DNA from: a virus
Reading direction: 5' to 3' (one strand)
IMG/VR virus record: IMGVR_UViG_3300047994_000586
Span: 1-30,669 of that record
DNA: 30,669 nucleotides
Shown here: positions 22,089-29,903 of the stretch, one piece after another
Layout: each line of letters starts with the position of its first letter
Numbering within the stretch: position 1 is the first letter of the stretch
Program-made: the position numbers and the translations under genes
Notes under the pieces: model-generated
Told to the model about the DNA's origin: nothing
Databases searched by the model: none
Seen by the model: only the letters and a program-made list of their open reading frames with translations

Positions 22089-24206
22089 TCATTGACTCTG
22101 AATATTAATCGACGGCATGTTGAACGTTACGCTGAACGGTGCCACGCCGTTAATGGTTTCGTACTCGGTAAAGGTAGCGGTGTTAAGTACAATGGTTTGC
22201 CACTTAACCGGGTTCTTGCTGATCAGCATTTGCACCTTGGGCGAGTATTTGATGGACTGCAGTCCCCTGATATCGCTTACGGAAAGATCCTCGGCCATTA
22301 CTTTCATTTTTTGCCCCGCACTTTTGCCGATCACTTCTTCAATGCTGTCCTGGTTCTGCCAGTCGCTTACGTAGTTTTTAATGATTACCGCATTTTGCAC
22401 ATCCAGCGAAACTTCCTGGTTATACACAAAGCGGTAGTAGTTCCAGCTGCCGGTTAAGCCTATCCAGCGCAGATAAACCGAGTTTTCATCCACGGCGTCA
22501 TCAATCCTGATGGTTTGCGTCTGGGTAACGGTGTGGACGATGCTTTCCGCATCGGTATATTTTAAGGCCAGCGTAAAGTAATGCGCGTCGCTTTCAAAAA
22601 CGGTGTTAACCAGCAACCTGTTGAGGCCCAGCTGTGCCGGTACCGGCGTGCTTGCCGATGTTGCGCCTGCAATAATCAGGCGGCTATCGTCCTGGTTCAA
22701 TAACCAGGATCCATCCTCATTTAGCAGGTAGGTAGTTTCGGAGCCTCCGGGAAGGGGTTTACGGTTGATGTCCAGCAGTGTCAGTTCGCAGTAAAGCTGT
22801 AGCCCGGTTAAGGCATCGCCATAAATAAAGCCGATATCGAAAGGGTATCCGTTGGAAAAGGCAGGTTCGGCAAAGTCCGTAACCCATTGGGCCAGCTGGC
22901 TGCTGCTGGTCACCGCGGGGAACGGTACAAAAGCAGCGAGGTTGCCACCATAAAGCTGGCCCAATTGCCGGGCGGCATACAGCACGTAGTAGGGTGCGGA
23001 TACAGGTGTATATGTTAAGCTGGTTTGGGTGCCCGTTAGTTTACCGTCCCAATATTCGGCATAGGCTACCTGGTAGCTGGCGCTGAGGTTGCTGTCGCGA
23101 TAGTTGGTTTGGGTAAAATTGCTATCGTCCTTTGCGCGGAGCAGGCTTTGTAAAAAGTTGCTGATATCCGCCCTGATCAGTCCGGTACCATCGGGCCTGT
23201 TGGTGGAGGTGATGGTGCTTTGCTGCCCGGTAACAGGATCCTGGTAAGTGATTTGGGTACGTACCTGGTAATAGGGGCGCAGCAGGTTAATGTTGATATA
23301 GCCCGTTGCATTGCCCGTGTAAGGCGCATTGATGAGCAGCTGCCCGCCTGCCGTTGCCGAAATCACCTGGAAGGTACCGGCATAGCTGCCTGCCTTTAAA
23401 TAAACATACACGGGGTTGTTGTTCAACAAAACCACATTCAGGCTGGCGGCGTTGGCGCTGGCCTGGTTAAATGCGGTAATGGCAGTTACAATTGCCGAGG
23501 TATCGGCATTGACGGACACGGTGGCGTTCCCGGTGGCGGTATCTAACGTGATGCCGATTACTTCAAAATCCTTTCGCTGATAGGTGAAAACAACCGGGTT
23601 AAACGCAGCGTTCCAGCGGGAAATGTTGCCTCCGGGCAGGGAAACCGACGGATCGGCGATGAGCAGGCTGTTTTGGGTAGGGATGGTCACGGCAGCGGTG
23701 GCGGTGCAGCCATTGGCATCGCTGGTATAAACGGTTTTTACCCCGCCGGTTAAGCCGGTAAAGGTAGGCGAGGTTTGAAAGTGGGTGCCATCCAGGCTAT
23801 ATTGGATGGGGCCGTAGCTGGAGGAGGCCGTTACGGTGATTTGCGCGTCGGCGGCACCGGGTGCCGTTTCCGATCCGTCGACATTAATAAAGCTGATGAC
23901 GAGGTCGCACTGGTTAACGGGTGGGGCAGGAGCGGGTACCTGGCCCACACTGGTGATGGTAAAACTGGTGAAATACCCGGTCGCCGTGTCGGCGAGCAGG
24001 CCGCTGTAGATGGCCGCCGTTTGCCCGGGTATGGTGGCGGAGCCATTGTAGACGGTGCCGTTGATGTTTTGGGTGAAAGTAACTACCACGTTGTTGCCGT
24101 TGGCCGGCTGCCCGGTGGTGGTATCGATCAACGATATAAATACCTGTCCGTTGGTTTGGGTGCCGGTTACGTAGGTGTGGGAGTAATCTATTTTTGCAAG
24201 GATCAT
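22089..24206 (-). CDS. large tail protein with one SprB repeat
   Basis: 705 residues, no signal peptide, beta-rich. Residues about 1-90 form an Ig-like domain (TGQPANGNNVVVTFTQNING). Residues about 120-176 are a textbook SprB repeat (ITVTASSSYGPIQYSLDGTH, FQTSPTFTGLTGGVKTVYTS, DANGCTATAAVTI), a module known from gliding adhesins of Flavobacteria. The rest includes a LLNEDGSWLLNQDDSRLIIAG stretch near 490-515 and a C-terminal strand-rich domain. With no secretion signal and a place in the tail block, it is more likely a tail-tip or adhesion protein than a cell adhesin. The SprB module may contact host surface glycans. Confidence 0.65.
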   Translation of the reverse strand: MILAKIDYSHTYVTGTQTNGQVFISLIDTTTGQPANGNNVVVTFTQNINGTVYNGSATIPGQTAAIYSGLLADTATGYFTSFTITSVGQVPAPAPPVNQCDLVISFINVDGSETAPGAADAQITVTASSSYGPIQYSLDGTHFQTSPTFTGLTGGVKTVYTSDANGCTATAAVTIPTQNSLLIADPSVSLPGGNISRWNAAFNPVVFTYQRKDFEVIGITLDTATGNATVSVNADTSAIVTAITAFNQASANAASLNVVLLNNNPVYVYLKAGSYAGTFQVISATAGGQLLINAPYTGNATGYININLLRPYYQVRTQITYQDPVTGQQSTITSTNRPDGTGLIRADISNFLQSLLRAKDDSNFTQTNYRDSNLSASYQVAYAEYWDGKLTGTQTSLTYTPVSAPYYVLYAARQLGQLYGGNLAAFVPFPAVTSSSQLAQWVTDFAEPAFSNGYPFDIGFIYGDALTGLQLYCELTLLDINRKPLPGGSETTYLLNEDGSWLLNQDDSRLIIAGATSASTPVPAQLGLNRLLVNTVFESDAHYFTLALKYTDAESIVHTVTQTQTIRIDDAVDENSVYLRWIGLTGSWNYYRFVYNQEVSLDVQNAVIIKNYVSDWQNQDSIEEVIGKSAGQKMKVMAEDLSVSDIRGLQSIKYSPKVQMLISKNPVKWQTIVLNTATFTEYETINGVAPFSVTFNMPSINIQSQ

Positions 24207-24305
24207 TATGGAGTTTTATTTTAGAAGAAGGTTTATCGAAGGAGGTGAACGCAATGGTTTATGACCGCGGCTGATGAAAATTTAGTGTATGAAGCACCGC
24301 GACTG

Positions 24306-24746
24306 TTAACCGCTTTCATTCGCGATGCACTTTATGATCTCCTGGGCCAGTTCTTCGAGCAGTGGATGGAGGCGGGCGTTGATGTTATCATTGCCAAGCG
24401 GCTCAGTTAATAAGCCGGGCACGCCTTTGAATCCTTTTTTGTCGATCGATTTTTTGATCGCCCAGGCCGCTTTCGCCGGGATTCCCCGTTCCTGGCACCA
24501 CTGCTGGATGCGCAGGATCATCGGCGGGTTACCCGGAACGGCACCGGGGTGCGTGGGGCCGCGACCTGTCTCCAGCAGCTTCATGTAGCCGGGCAGTTCC
24601 AGCTGCGCCGAATCTTCGCCGGTAGTAATGGTAAGCTGTTTGGCGGTTTGTCCGCTGGCATCTTTCCCGTTAGCCTGAAGGGAATTAATAAGGTCGGTGC
24701 GGATAAGCTGGAGCAATTGGGTTAGCTGCGCAGTATTGGAGTTCAT
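24306..24746 (-). CDS. HK97 gp10-like tail completion protein
   Basis: 146 residues. The core PGYMKLLETGRGPTHPGAVP followed by NPPMILRIQQWCQERGIP matches the Gly-rich turn and helix of HK97 gp10-like proteins, which act at the head-tail joint of siphoviruses. The KKSIDKKGFKGVPG block and a C-terminal helix complete the fold. It sits next to the terminator-like gene, as in other phages, but downstream of it, opposite to HK97. Soluble, no export signal. The 99-base gap to the next gene has no ORF. Confidence 0.7.
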   Translation of the reverse strand: MNSNTAQLTQLLQLIRTDLINSLQANGKDASGQTAKQLTITTGEDSAQLELPGYMKLLETGRGPTHPGAVPGNPPMILRIQQWCQERGIPAKAAWAIKKSIDKKGFKGVPGLLTEPLGNDNINARLHPLLEELAQEIIKCIANESG

Positions 24747-24833
24747 GGCGTTGTTTTATTTTTTAAACAGAACAAGGTTTTTTGTTGAGTATGCTATTTA
24801 GGTTGCTACGTCAAGCGCAATCAGCCTTATCCA

Positions 24834-25283
24834 TTACACATACGATTCATAATACATGGTAGCGAGTGAAATGGTGAGGTTAACGCCGGTGGTATTTACG
24901 TCGAATTTATTGTATACCGGGAGGCACCGGGCCTTGTCGCCGGCTTTTATTTTAAAATAGCGGCCCTCCGTTTCGCGGTACCTGGATGCTTTTACAATAA
25001 ACTCGTTAGCCAGCGACAGGGCCCGGTTTACGTACGTTTCATTGTCGGCCGTGTATTGGTCGAAATCTGTCTTAAACAGAAATTCGAGGTAGACGGAAAA
25101 GGTATTGTCGACCGAGCCGTTCACCTGCGGCGAAACGTCAACAGGCTGCAAGGGATACATAAATACGCAGGGAAATGAGCTGTCGTCGGCAAGCTGATTC
25201 AGTTCGTTGGCTGTGCCGTAAACAAAGCTTACCGGTGTGCTCAAGGTTTGCGTTATGGCTTCTATTTGGTTGCGGATAGGCAT
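24834..25283 (-). CDS. phage tail terminator-like protein
   Basis: 149 residues, soluble, alpha/beta. The N-terminal helix (IRNQIEAITQTLSTPVSFVY) is followed by strands with an SSFPCVFMYPLQPVDVSP stretch, a central amphipathic helix and C-terminal strands (NVTTGVNLTISLATMYYES-like). Size and the helix-then-strand plan fit terminator proteins that cap the tail tube and contact the gp10-like neighbour. No diagnostic motif exists for the family, so the call rests on fold plan and context. Confidence 0.55.
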   Translation of the reverse strand: MPIRNQIEAITQTLSTPVSFVYGTANELNQLADDSSFPCVFMYPLQPVDVSPQVNGSVDNTFSVYLEFLFKTDFDQYTADNETYVNRALSLANEFIVKASRYRETEGRYFKIKAGDKARCLPVYNKFDVNTTGVNLTISLATMYYESYV

Positions 25284-25347
25284 GGGATTATGGTATTGGT
25301 GAGTAGTTGATTCGGTGAATGGTTGATTGGTGTTGATTGTTTTGCGT

Positions 25348-25605
25348 TTATTGCTTCTCCAGCAAGGCGCTGTATCGTTTCTGGTATTCGGCTTCCGTTT
25401 TGTTGAGGAGCAGCTTGGTGAGGACGCGCTCGTAGGGGAGGTTCAATACCTGCGCCCATTTGCAAACATCGCCCCCGGCAAGCGAATTTATGGTGTTGAT
25501 GTATTTAAACTTATCGAAGGCTTGTATGCCCGCCCTTTTTTCGAGAACGGAAGCAGGCGATGCCAACAGCTTGTTTTCGGTTTCGATAAGTTGGGATAAC
25601 AGGTA
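25348..25605 (-). CDS. C-terminal part of the tail chaperone, reached by a -1 shift
   Basis: 85 codons in the -1 frame relative to the gene at 25488, beginning YLLSQLIETENKLLASPASV and continuing LEKRAGIQAFDKFKYINTIN to the stop at 25348. The frame has no ATG at its beginning (only a TTG at 25566), overlaps the upstream gene by 118 bases, and continues its last helix (KHFF then YLLSQLIETE). It is therefore best read as one 280-residue product formed by frameshift at the T7 run, not as a separate gene. The C-terminal domain is helical and Leu-rich (VLNLPYERVLTKLLL). Confidence 0.6.
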   Translation of the reverse strand, partial: YLLSQLIETENKLLASPASVLEKRAGIQAFDKFKYINTINSLAGGDVCKWAQVLNLPYERVLTKLLLNKTEAEYQKRYSALLEKQ

Positions 25606-26189
25606 AAAAAATGTTTGGCAATGGGCAGCGCCTCACATACCCTTAGTTTTTTTATTTCGCCGGTAAATGCTTCTGCTTCGTATTCGTTGTAGGGTTTGCC
25701 GGTGGCACGGCAATAAAAATAATGTGCCAGCACCTGCGCACAGGCCTGTAACGACGGGTTAAAATGATCCTGCCATTCATCCGGACCGTAAAGGTTTACC
25801 TGTGCGCTGATCTCTTCGGCGATAATATCGCGGGCGGCCATAAAGGCTCCCGCCGGTTCAACCGATAGGTTGTGCATCACAAATACAGTTTTATAGCCGT
25901 CTTCGAGGTGGAAGGTAACCGATTTGGGGATCTCATCGCTGTCGTAAAGCGATTTGATCTCTTCGGCAAGCGTTAACAGGGGCAGGGCAAACTCGTGCAG
26001 GTCATCAATGCGGATGATGTTTTGCAGGCCTGACAGTGGGATCCCCGAAAGGATGCTGATGGCCTGCAGGTCGTTCAAATCCGCTTCCTGTTGCATGCTG
26101 ATGAGTTGTTCGAGCGTAATTTCATCGAGCCGGGTAGGGATGCTTACCCGCAGCTTCCCTGTGGTGGTTTTTAGTGTTTTATGGAGCAT
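25488..26189 (-). CDS. tail assembly chaperone-like protein, zero-frame part
   Basis: 233 codons from ATG 26189. The N-terminus KLRVSIPTRLDEITLEQLIS has the 'v.iP..wdeiTl.q...' form seen at the start of tail assembly chaperones and related Bacteroidetes phage proteins. The fold-like part ends at KHFF (residues 192-195). At codons 193-195 the mRNA reads CAU UUU UUU A, giving a perfect U UUU UUU slippery heptamer. Beyond it the zero frame gives an unnatural Cys/Ser/Pro-rich tail (TCYPNLSKPKTSCWHRLLPF) while the -1 frame continues a sensible helix. Lambda makes gpG and gpGT by such a shift; a single T loss or a read error gives the same picture. It sits directly after the large terminase, not before the tape measure. 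Confidence 0.65.
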   Translation of the reverse strand: MLHKTLKTTTGKLRVSIPTRLDEITLEQLISMQQEADLNDLQAISILSGIPLSGLQNIIRIDDLHEFALPLLTLAEEIKSLYDSDEIPKSVTFHLEDGYKTVFVMHNLSVEPAGAFMAARDIIAEEISAQVNLYGPDEWQDHFNPSLQACAQVLAHYFYCRATGKPYNEYEAEAFTGEIKKLRVCEALPIAKHFFTCYPNLSKPKTSCWHRLLPFSKKGRAYKPSISLNTSTP

Positions 26190-26239
26190 ATTGAAGTATA
26201 TGGGTTTAGTTCGTTTCGAGTTGATTTATTCACCTGCGG

Positions 26240-27490
26240 TTAGCGCAGCAAATGCATTGCTGCAAAATCAAAAGCCGGGCCGTTACTTTTGGGCAGCCAG
26301 CTTTTTGGCCCGCTCACATTACGCGTGTTCAGCTTATTGAGGGCCACGTAACGCAGGGGATCAATCAGGTGGTTCCAGGTATCTACGGGCTCGTTCAATA
26401 CCTTGCCGTTGCGGTCGGTTTTCCATTTATAACGGCCCAGCTCATTGCGCAGGTTAACGCTTTGCCGGGTAACGTTAATGCGGTAGCGTTTTAAAATATC
26501 GATGGATATATTGATACTGTCGGGGCCCTTTTTTGCACCCACAACGCGCCATCCCAGGCGGCGCAGTTCCTCGATGGATTTAGGTTCGGCGCTATCGGCA
26601 ATGATCTCCGTATTTTTGCCGATGCCCGCCCGGTTGAGTTTGGCAGCAATTTCCGGGTTGGTGAGGCCGGTTTGATACAGCACTTCATCTACCCATAACT
26701 CGCCGTTCTGGCGGTAAACCAGCAGGCAGCCCGTTTCATCGTTGGTGAAACCAAAATCGAGCCCCGCAGCCAGCAGCGTGGCACCTTCGGGAACGGCGTT
26801 GCAAAGGTGCCAGTTGGTGAGTACCAGTCCGGTGATCTTACCGGTTAAGCCGCGGGCATACACCCGCCATAACTCATTGTCTACCGCTTTTAACGATTCA
26901 ATTTTATCGCGCGTTTGTGCCGACAGGAACGGGTTGTGCCGGTGATCGCTGATGATGAGCTGTACGCCCGGCTGACCGATCAGCCTATCGTGTACCCAAA
27001 AGGCGCTGTTCGGGTTATAGTCGATGTAGATCTTCTTTTTGGTGCGGAGGGCCAGCTCGTTGTATACATCATAGTCTATCCCGTTTGCTTCGTTCACAAA
27101 AAGGTAATCGCGTTTGCCCGATTTTGCATCCTGGGCATTGTCATAGCTTTTAAACTCCATCAGGCTGCCGTTGGTAAATTCAAAAATACGGTCCGTTTTG
27201 TTGAAGCTTTTCACGGCGGCCTGCAATACCGCCGAGCCATAATAAATGCTTTGCGCGTCGCGCAGGGCACCTGCCTTCAGGTTCGGGATGTCCTGCCCTA
27301 CAACGGTGATCACCTGTTTGGCATTTTCGCAGGCCAGGCAAAACAATACCTGTTCAATGGCATACGTTTTTCCGGAGCTGGTGCCGCCCTGGTTAATGAT
27401 GATGTGACCCGCGGCGTTATAATTTTCGCTGAATAACACAGATGCCTGCTGATCTGCCGGGATGGTATTTTTTTTGGAGGATGCTGGCAT
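26240..27490 (-). CDS. terminase large subunit
   Basis: 416 residues from ATG 27490; the upstream TTG at 27535 adds a leader that overlaps the opposite promoter. DNA-packaging motor: Walker A GGTSSGKT at about 35-42, Walker B with catalytic Glu in DYLFVNEANG, then an RNase H-like nuclease domain with AAGLDFGFTND, IIADSAEP and a late Asp in WNHLIDPLRYVAL. These are the PBSX/Terminase_3-like features. The pattern suggests headful or cos-type packaging, not decidable here. It follows the small subunit gene with an antisense lipoprotein gene inserted between them, and precedes the chaperone-like gene by 50 bases. Confidence 0.93.
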   Translation of the reverse strand: MPASSKKNTIPADQQASVLFSENYNAAGHIIINQGGTSSGKTYAIEQVLFCLACENAKQVITVVGQDIPNLKAGALRDAQSIYYGSAVLQAAVKSFNKTDRIFEFTNGSLMEFKSYDNAQDAKSGKRDYLFVNEANGIDYDVYNELALRTKKKIYIDYNPNSAFWVHDRLIGQPGVQLIISDHRHNPFLSAQTRDKIESLKAVDNELWRVYARGLTGKITGLVLTNWHLCNAVPEGATLLAAGLDFGFTNDETGCLLVYRQNGELWVDEVLYQTGLTNPEIAAKLNRAGIGKNTEIIADSAEPKSIEELRRLGWRVVGAKKGPDSINISIDILKRYRINVTRQSVNLRNELGRYKWKTDRNGKVLNEPVDTWNHLIDPLRYVALNKLNTRNVSGPKSWLPKSNGPAFDFAAMHLLR

Positions 27491-27528
27491 TTTAAGCTTT
27501 ATGGTTGTAAATAATTTAAGTTCAGTTA

Positions 27529-27561
27529 TTTGCAAATGTGTACCGATAAGCAGTACATTTA
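27529..27561 (+). promoter_or_regulatory. sigma-A promoter of the lipocalin-like lipoprotein
   Basis: TTTG (27529-27532), 21 bases, then TACATTTA (27554-27561), close to TTTG-N19/21-TAnnTTTG, 20 bases before the ATG at 27582. A private promoter on the strand opposite to the phage genes is the classic sign of a moron. Confidence 0.5.
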
Positions 27562-27581
27562 AAGTGATTTAGTCATCGTGC

Positions 27582-28031
27582 ATGAAAAAGGTGGTTTTTA
27601 TACTTTTAGGTTTCTCCGCGTTATTTATTTTATCCTGCAAAAAAGGAAGTGCTGTATCCGCAACACCCGCTGTAAGCATCATCGGTAAGTGGTACGTAAC
27701 CGATCATATCGAAACGCATTACTTTCAAAATACCCTTGTAGATTCAAATAATTACAAGCAGTTCACCACCGACGATTATATCCAGTATTTCACCGACGGA
27801 TCGGGTATCGGTTCGGTAAACGCTACGCCTGCTCCGCGACTGAGTATCTTTAAATACACTATCGACGGCACTGCGTTAATGGTCTATAATTCAGTAGGCA
27901 ATCCGGGTGTGCCACAAACCGTTACCAAGCTAACGGCTACGGAACTGGCCATTCATTTTGTACAATTGGTGAGCGACCCGTATACCGGCAACCAGGATGT
28001 GGAAACCAATGATTTTACCTTTAAAAAGTAG
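27582..28031 (+). CDS. lipocalin-like lipoprotein, moron between terminase genes
   Basis: 149 residues. Signal MKKVVFILLGFSALFILSCK with acylated Cys19. The mature part starts SIIGKWYVTDHIET, has DDYIQYFTDGSGIG and LSIFKYTIDGTALMVYN, then ends in VTKLTATELAIHFV and short strands: the G.W start and repeating strand pattern of lipocalin-like Bacteroidetes lipoproteins. It is inserted between small and large terminase genes, antisense to both, with its own promoter, and its stop is 4 bases from the small terminase stop. It should be expressed from the prophage and exposed on a membrane; exclusion of other phages is possible but unproved. Confidence 0.8.
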   Translation: MKKVVFILLGFSALFILSCKKGSAVSATPAVSIIGKWYVTDHIETHYFQNTLVDSNNYKQFTTDDYIQYFTDGSGIGSVNATPAPRLSIFKYTIDGTALMVYNSVGNPGVPQTVTKLTATELAIHFVQLVSDPYTGNQDVETNDFTFKK

Positions 28032-28035
28032 GCGG

Positions 28036-28473
28036 CTATAACTGTACGCCCTGCTCGGTTCTGGCAGGTTTGGGGCCGCTTTCAATGATCTCTATTTTAA
28101 TGTTCCCTGGCAGTGATACCGCTGTTTTTTCTTCTGTTTTTTCTTTCCAGCCCAATGCGCGCAGCGCGAAGATAGCACCGGATGGCGACTGCTGGTGCAG
28201 CTTCCGCTCGTAGGCCGCTTCAATGCGCAGGCGACTTCGCTTAACGATGGCGGCAAATTCGCCGTTTTGTTCATAATCATCAAATTCCTGTTTGCTGCTG
28301 AACCCCAGGAACAGCGCAAGCCCGGCCATGGTAGCAGGCTCGGGATCGCGGTCGCATATCTTTTGCTCTTTGCCGTTTATTGTTTCGAGGTGATATTCGC
28401 CTGCTATAAAAACAAAATAGGCGTCGGCTTTTTCAGCCAGTTTTGTGGCGTTTTTAAAGTGTGTTGGTAACAT
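28036..28473 (-). CDS. terminase small subunit (gp3-like)
   Basis: 145 residues, recognises phage DNA and hands it to the large subunit. The middle (PATMAGLALFLGFSSKQEFD) is a helix-turn-helix-like DNA-binding segment. The following block (AIVKRSRLRIEAAYERKLHQ then SGAIFALRALGWKEK) is characteristic of the GP3_package-like small subunits. The C-terminal KIEIIESGPKP tail is probably the large-subunit contact. First gene of the minus-strand phage run, with a good promoter and an inverted repeat in its leader. Confidence 0.85.
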   Translation of the reverse strand: MLPTHFKNATKLAEKADAYFVFIAGEYHLETINGKEQKICDRDPEPATMAGLALFLGFSSKQEFDDYEQNGEFAAIVKRSRLRIEAAYERKLHQQSPSGAIFALRALGWKEKTEEKTAVSLPGNIKIEIIESGPKPARTEQGVQL

Positions 28474-28493
28474 GCTGGCTGATTATGTTTATA

Positions 28494-28507
28494 ATGCCGA
28501 TTGGCAT
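28494..28507. promoter_or_regulatory. inverted repeat ATGCC-GATT-GGCAT, candidate late-operon operator
   Basis: Perfect 5-base arms with a GATT centre, between the -7 element (28518) and the small terminase ATG (28473), around the expected transcription start. It shares 14 of 15 bases (ATGCYGATTGGCATA) with the inverted repeat at 12865-12884 before the head protease gene. A bound protein here would block or control initiation. Confidence 0.5.
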
Positions 28508-28517
28508 ATCAGTGATG

Positions 28518-28549
28518 TAAAGATACGGCAATAGAATTTAAAATGCAAA
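28518..28549 (-). promoter_or_regulatory. sigma-A promoter of the terminase-tail block
   Basis: On the minus strand TTTG (28549-28546), 20 bases, then TATCTTTA (28525-28518). One mismatch to TTTG-N19/20-TAnnTTTG. It is 44 bases upstream of the small terminase ATG. This is the best candidate for starting the right-hand phage transcript. Confidence 0.55.
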
Positions 28550-28655
28550 TATTTTTAGCAATTTCTGATAGTTGTAACAAGTTTGTGAGGTTCTTCAGGG
28601 AAAATTCAGATTTATTGCGGATAATTGATAATTGGAAAAAATGCTGCCTCCATTT

Positions 28656-29903
28656 ATGAACCGGATTTTCTTGTTTTACTGCTTGGTTCTGGGTGTTTTA
28701 TGCTGCCCCGGTTCGCTGCATGCGCAGGATATCAGGTACATACCACTCACTAAGCATCCTAAGGGGGATAGCATTATCGCCAAAAAAAAGGATACGGTGC
28801 AGCAACTGGATGTGTACGATGTTATTTCCGGCTGGTTCGGCTCGAAGAGCATTTCGACCAAGCCCGATACGGTGGGTAAAAAACCGGTGTTTTCGGTAGT
28901 GCCTGCTTTGGGCTATACGCTGCAATCAAAACTTGCCCTCACACTGGCTGGGAACATCGAGTTCCGGGTGTCGCCGCAAACCAAAATATCCACCATTATC
29001 ATCAATACGGCCTTTACGCAAACCAAGCAGATCATCATTCCCATACAATCCAGCATCTGGACAAATAATAACGACTATAATTTTGTGGGCGATATCCGGT
29101 ACCTCAAATACCCGGAAAGCACCTGGGGACTGGGCAGTAATTCGAAGTTTAAGGATGAGGATCCGATGGATTACTCCTTTTTCCGGTTTTACGAAGTGAT
29201 CTTACGGCGCGTATGCCCGGATGTATTTTTAGGAGCCGGATTTATTTACGACGATCATTTTAAGATCAGGGAAAAAGGTACGCTCGACGGCGCACCATCG
29301 GGCTATGCGGCCTATGGTGCCGAATCGCACACCTTATCATCAGGTATTACGCTGAACGGCTTATTCGATAACCGCGATAATTCCATCAATGCTTCCAGGG
29401 GATGGTACGCTGCAGTAACCTATCGCGATAACAAAAGCTTTTTGGGCAGTACGCGCAACTGGCAGTCGCTGGTGTTTGATGTGCGTAAATATTTCAGGTT
29501 TCCGGAAGGGTCCAATAATGTGCTGGCGCTCTGGTCGTACGATTGGCTGGTGATCGGCGGCACGCCGCCCTACCTCGATCTTCCGTCCAATACGTGGGAT
29601 ACCTTTAGCGGTACGGGCAGGGGCTACATACAGGGCCGTTTCCGCGGGGCGCAAATGGTGTATGCCGAATCGGAGTATCGCTTCAAAATTACCCGGAACG
29701 GTTTGCTGGGCGGGGTATTCTTTGTAAATTCAGAATCGTTCTCGGCTGCACCGGGTACCGGCCTGCAAAGTATACAGCCTGCGTTCGGTCCGGGCATCAG
29801 GTTAAAGCTCAATAAGATCTCTAAAACCAACATTGCGATAGACTACGGTATCGGGCGCGAAGGGTCGCGCGGGGTATTTATTAACGTTGGCGAAATATTT
29901 TAA
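28656..29903 (+). CDS. BamA/TamA-like outer membrane barrel protein
   Basis: 415 residues from ATG 28656; the frame is open from a TTG at 28632 with another ATG at 28641, but the third start gives a clean signal peptide (MNRIFLFYCLVLGVLCCPGS, cleavage after LHAQ). After a short periplasmic stretch the protein is a barrel of the Omp85 surface-antigen type, with alternating strands: FSVVPALGYTLQSKLALTLA, GLFDNRDNSINASRGWYAAV (the typical 'D.RD....P..G.....'), GRGYIQGRFRGAQMVYAESE (the 'RGY..g.f.g......E.R' signature) and a terminal strand ending GEIF. No POTRA repeats are visible, so it is a short Omp85-like protein, possibly a nuclease-independent porin or assembly factor. Ordinary host gene, divergent from the terminase operon. 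Confidence 0.82.
   Translation: MNRIFLFYCLVLGVLCCPGSLHAQDIRYIPLTKHPKGDSIIAKKKDTVQQLDVYDVISGWFGSKSISTKPDTVGKKPVFSVVPALGYTLQSKLALTLAGNIEFRVSPQTKISTIIINTAFTQTKQIIIPIQSSIWTNNNDYNFVGDIRYLKYPESTWGLGSNSKFKDEDPMDYSFFRFYEVILRRVCPDVFLGAGFIYDDHFKIREKGTLDGAPSGYAAYGAESHTLSSGITLNGLFDNRDNSINASRGWYAAVTYRDNKSFLGSTRNWQSLVFDVRKYFRFPEGSNNVLALWSYDWLVIGGTPPYLDLPSNTWDTFSGTGRGYIQGRFRGAQMVYAESEYRFKITRNGLLGGVFFVNSESFSAAPGTGLQSIQPAFGPGIRLKLNKISKTNIAIDYGIGREGSRGVFINVGEIF

Noticed and set aside
22089-24206. Cell-surface gliding adhesin
   Set aside because: Despite the SprB repeat there is no signal peptide and no C-terminal sorting domain, and the gene lies within the tail block.
27491-27535. TTG start of the large terminase
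   Set aside because: It would place 15 unconserved residues inside the opposite-strand promoter; ATG 27490 gives the usual spacing to Walker A.
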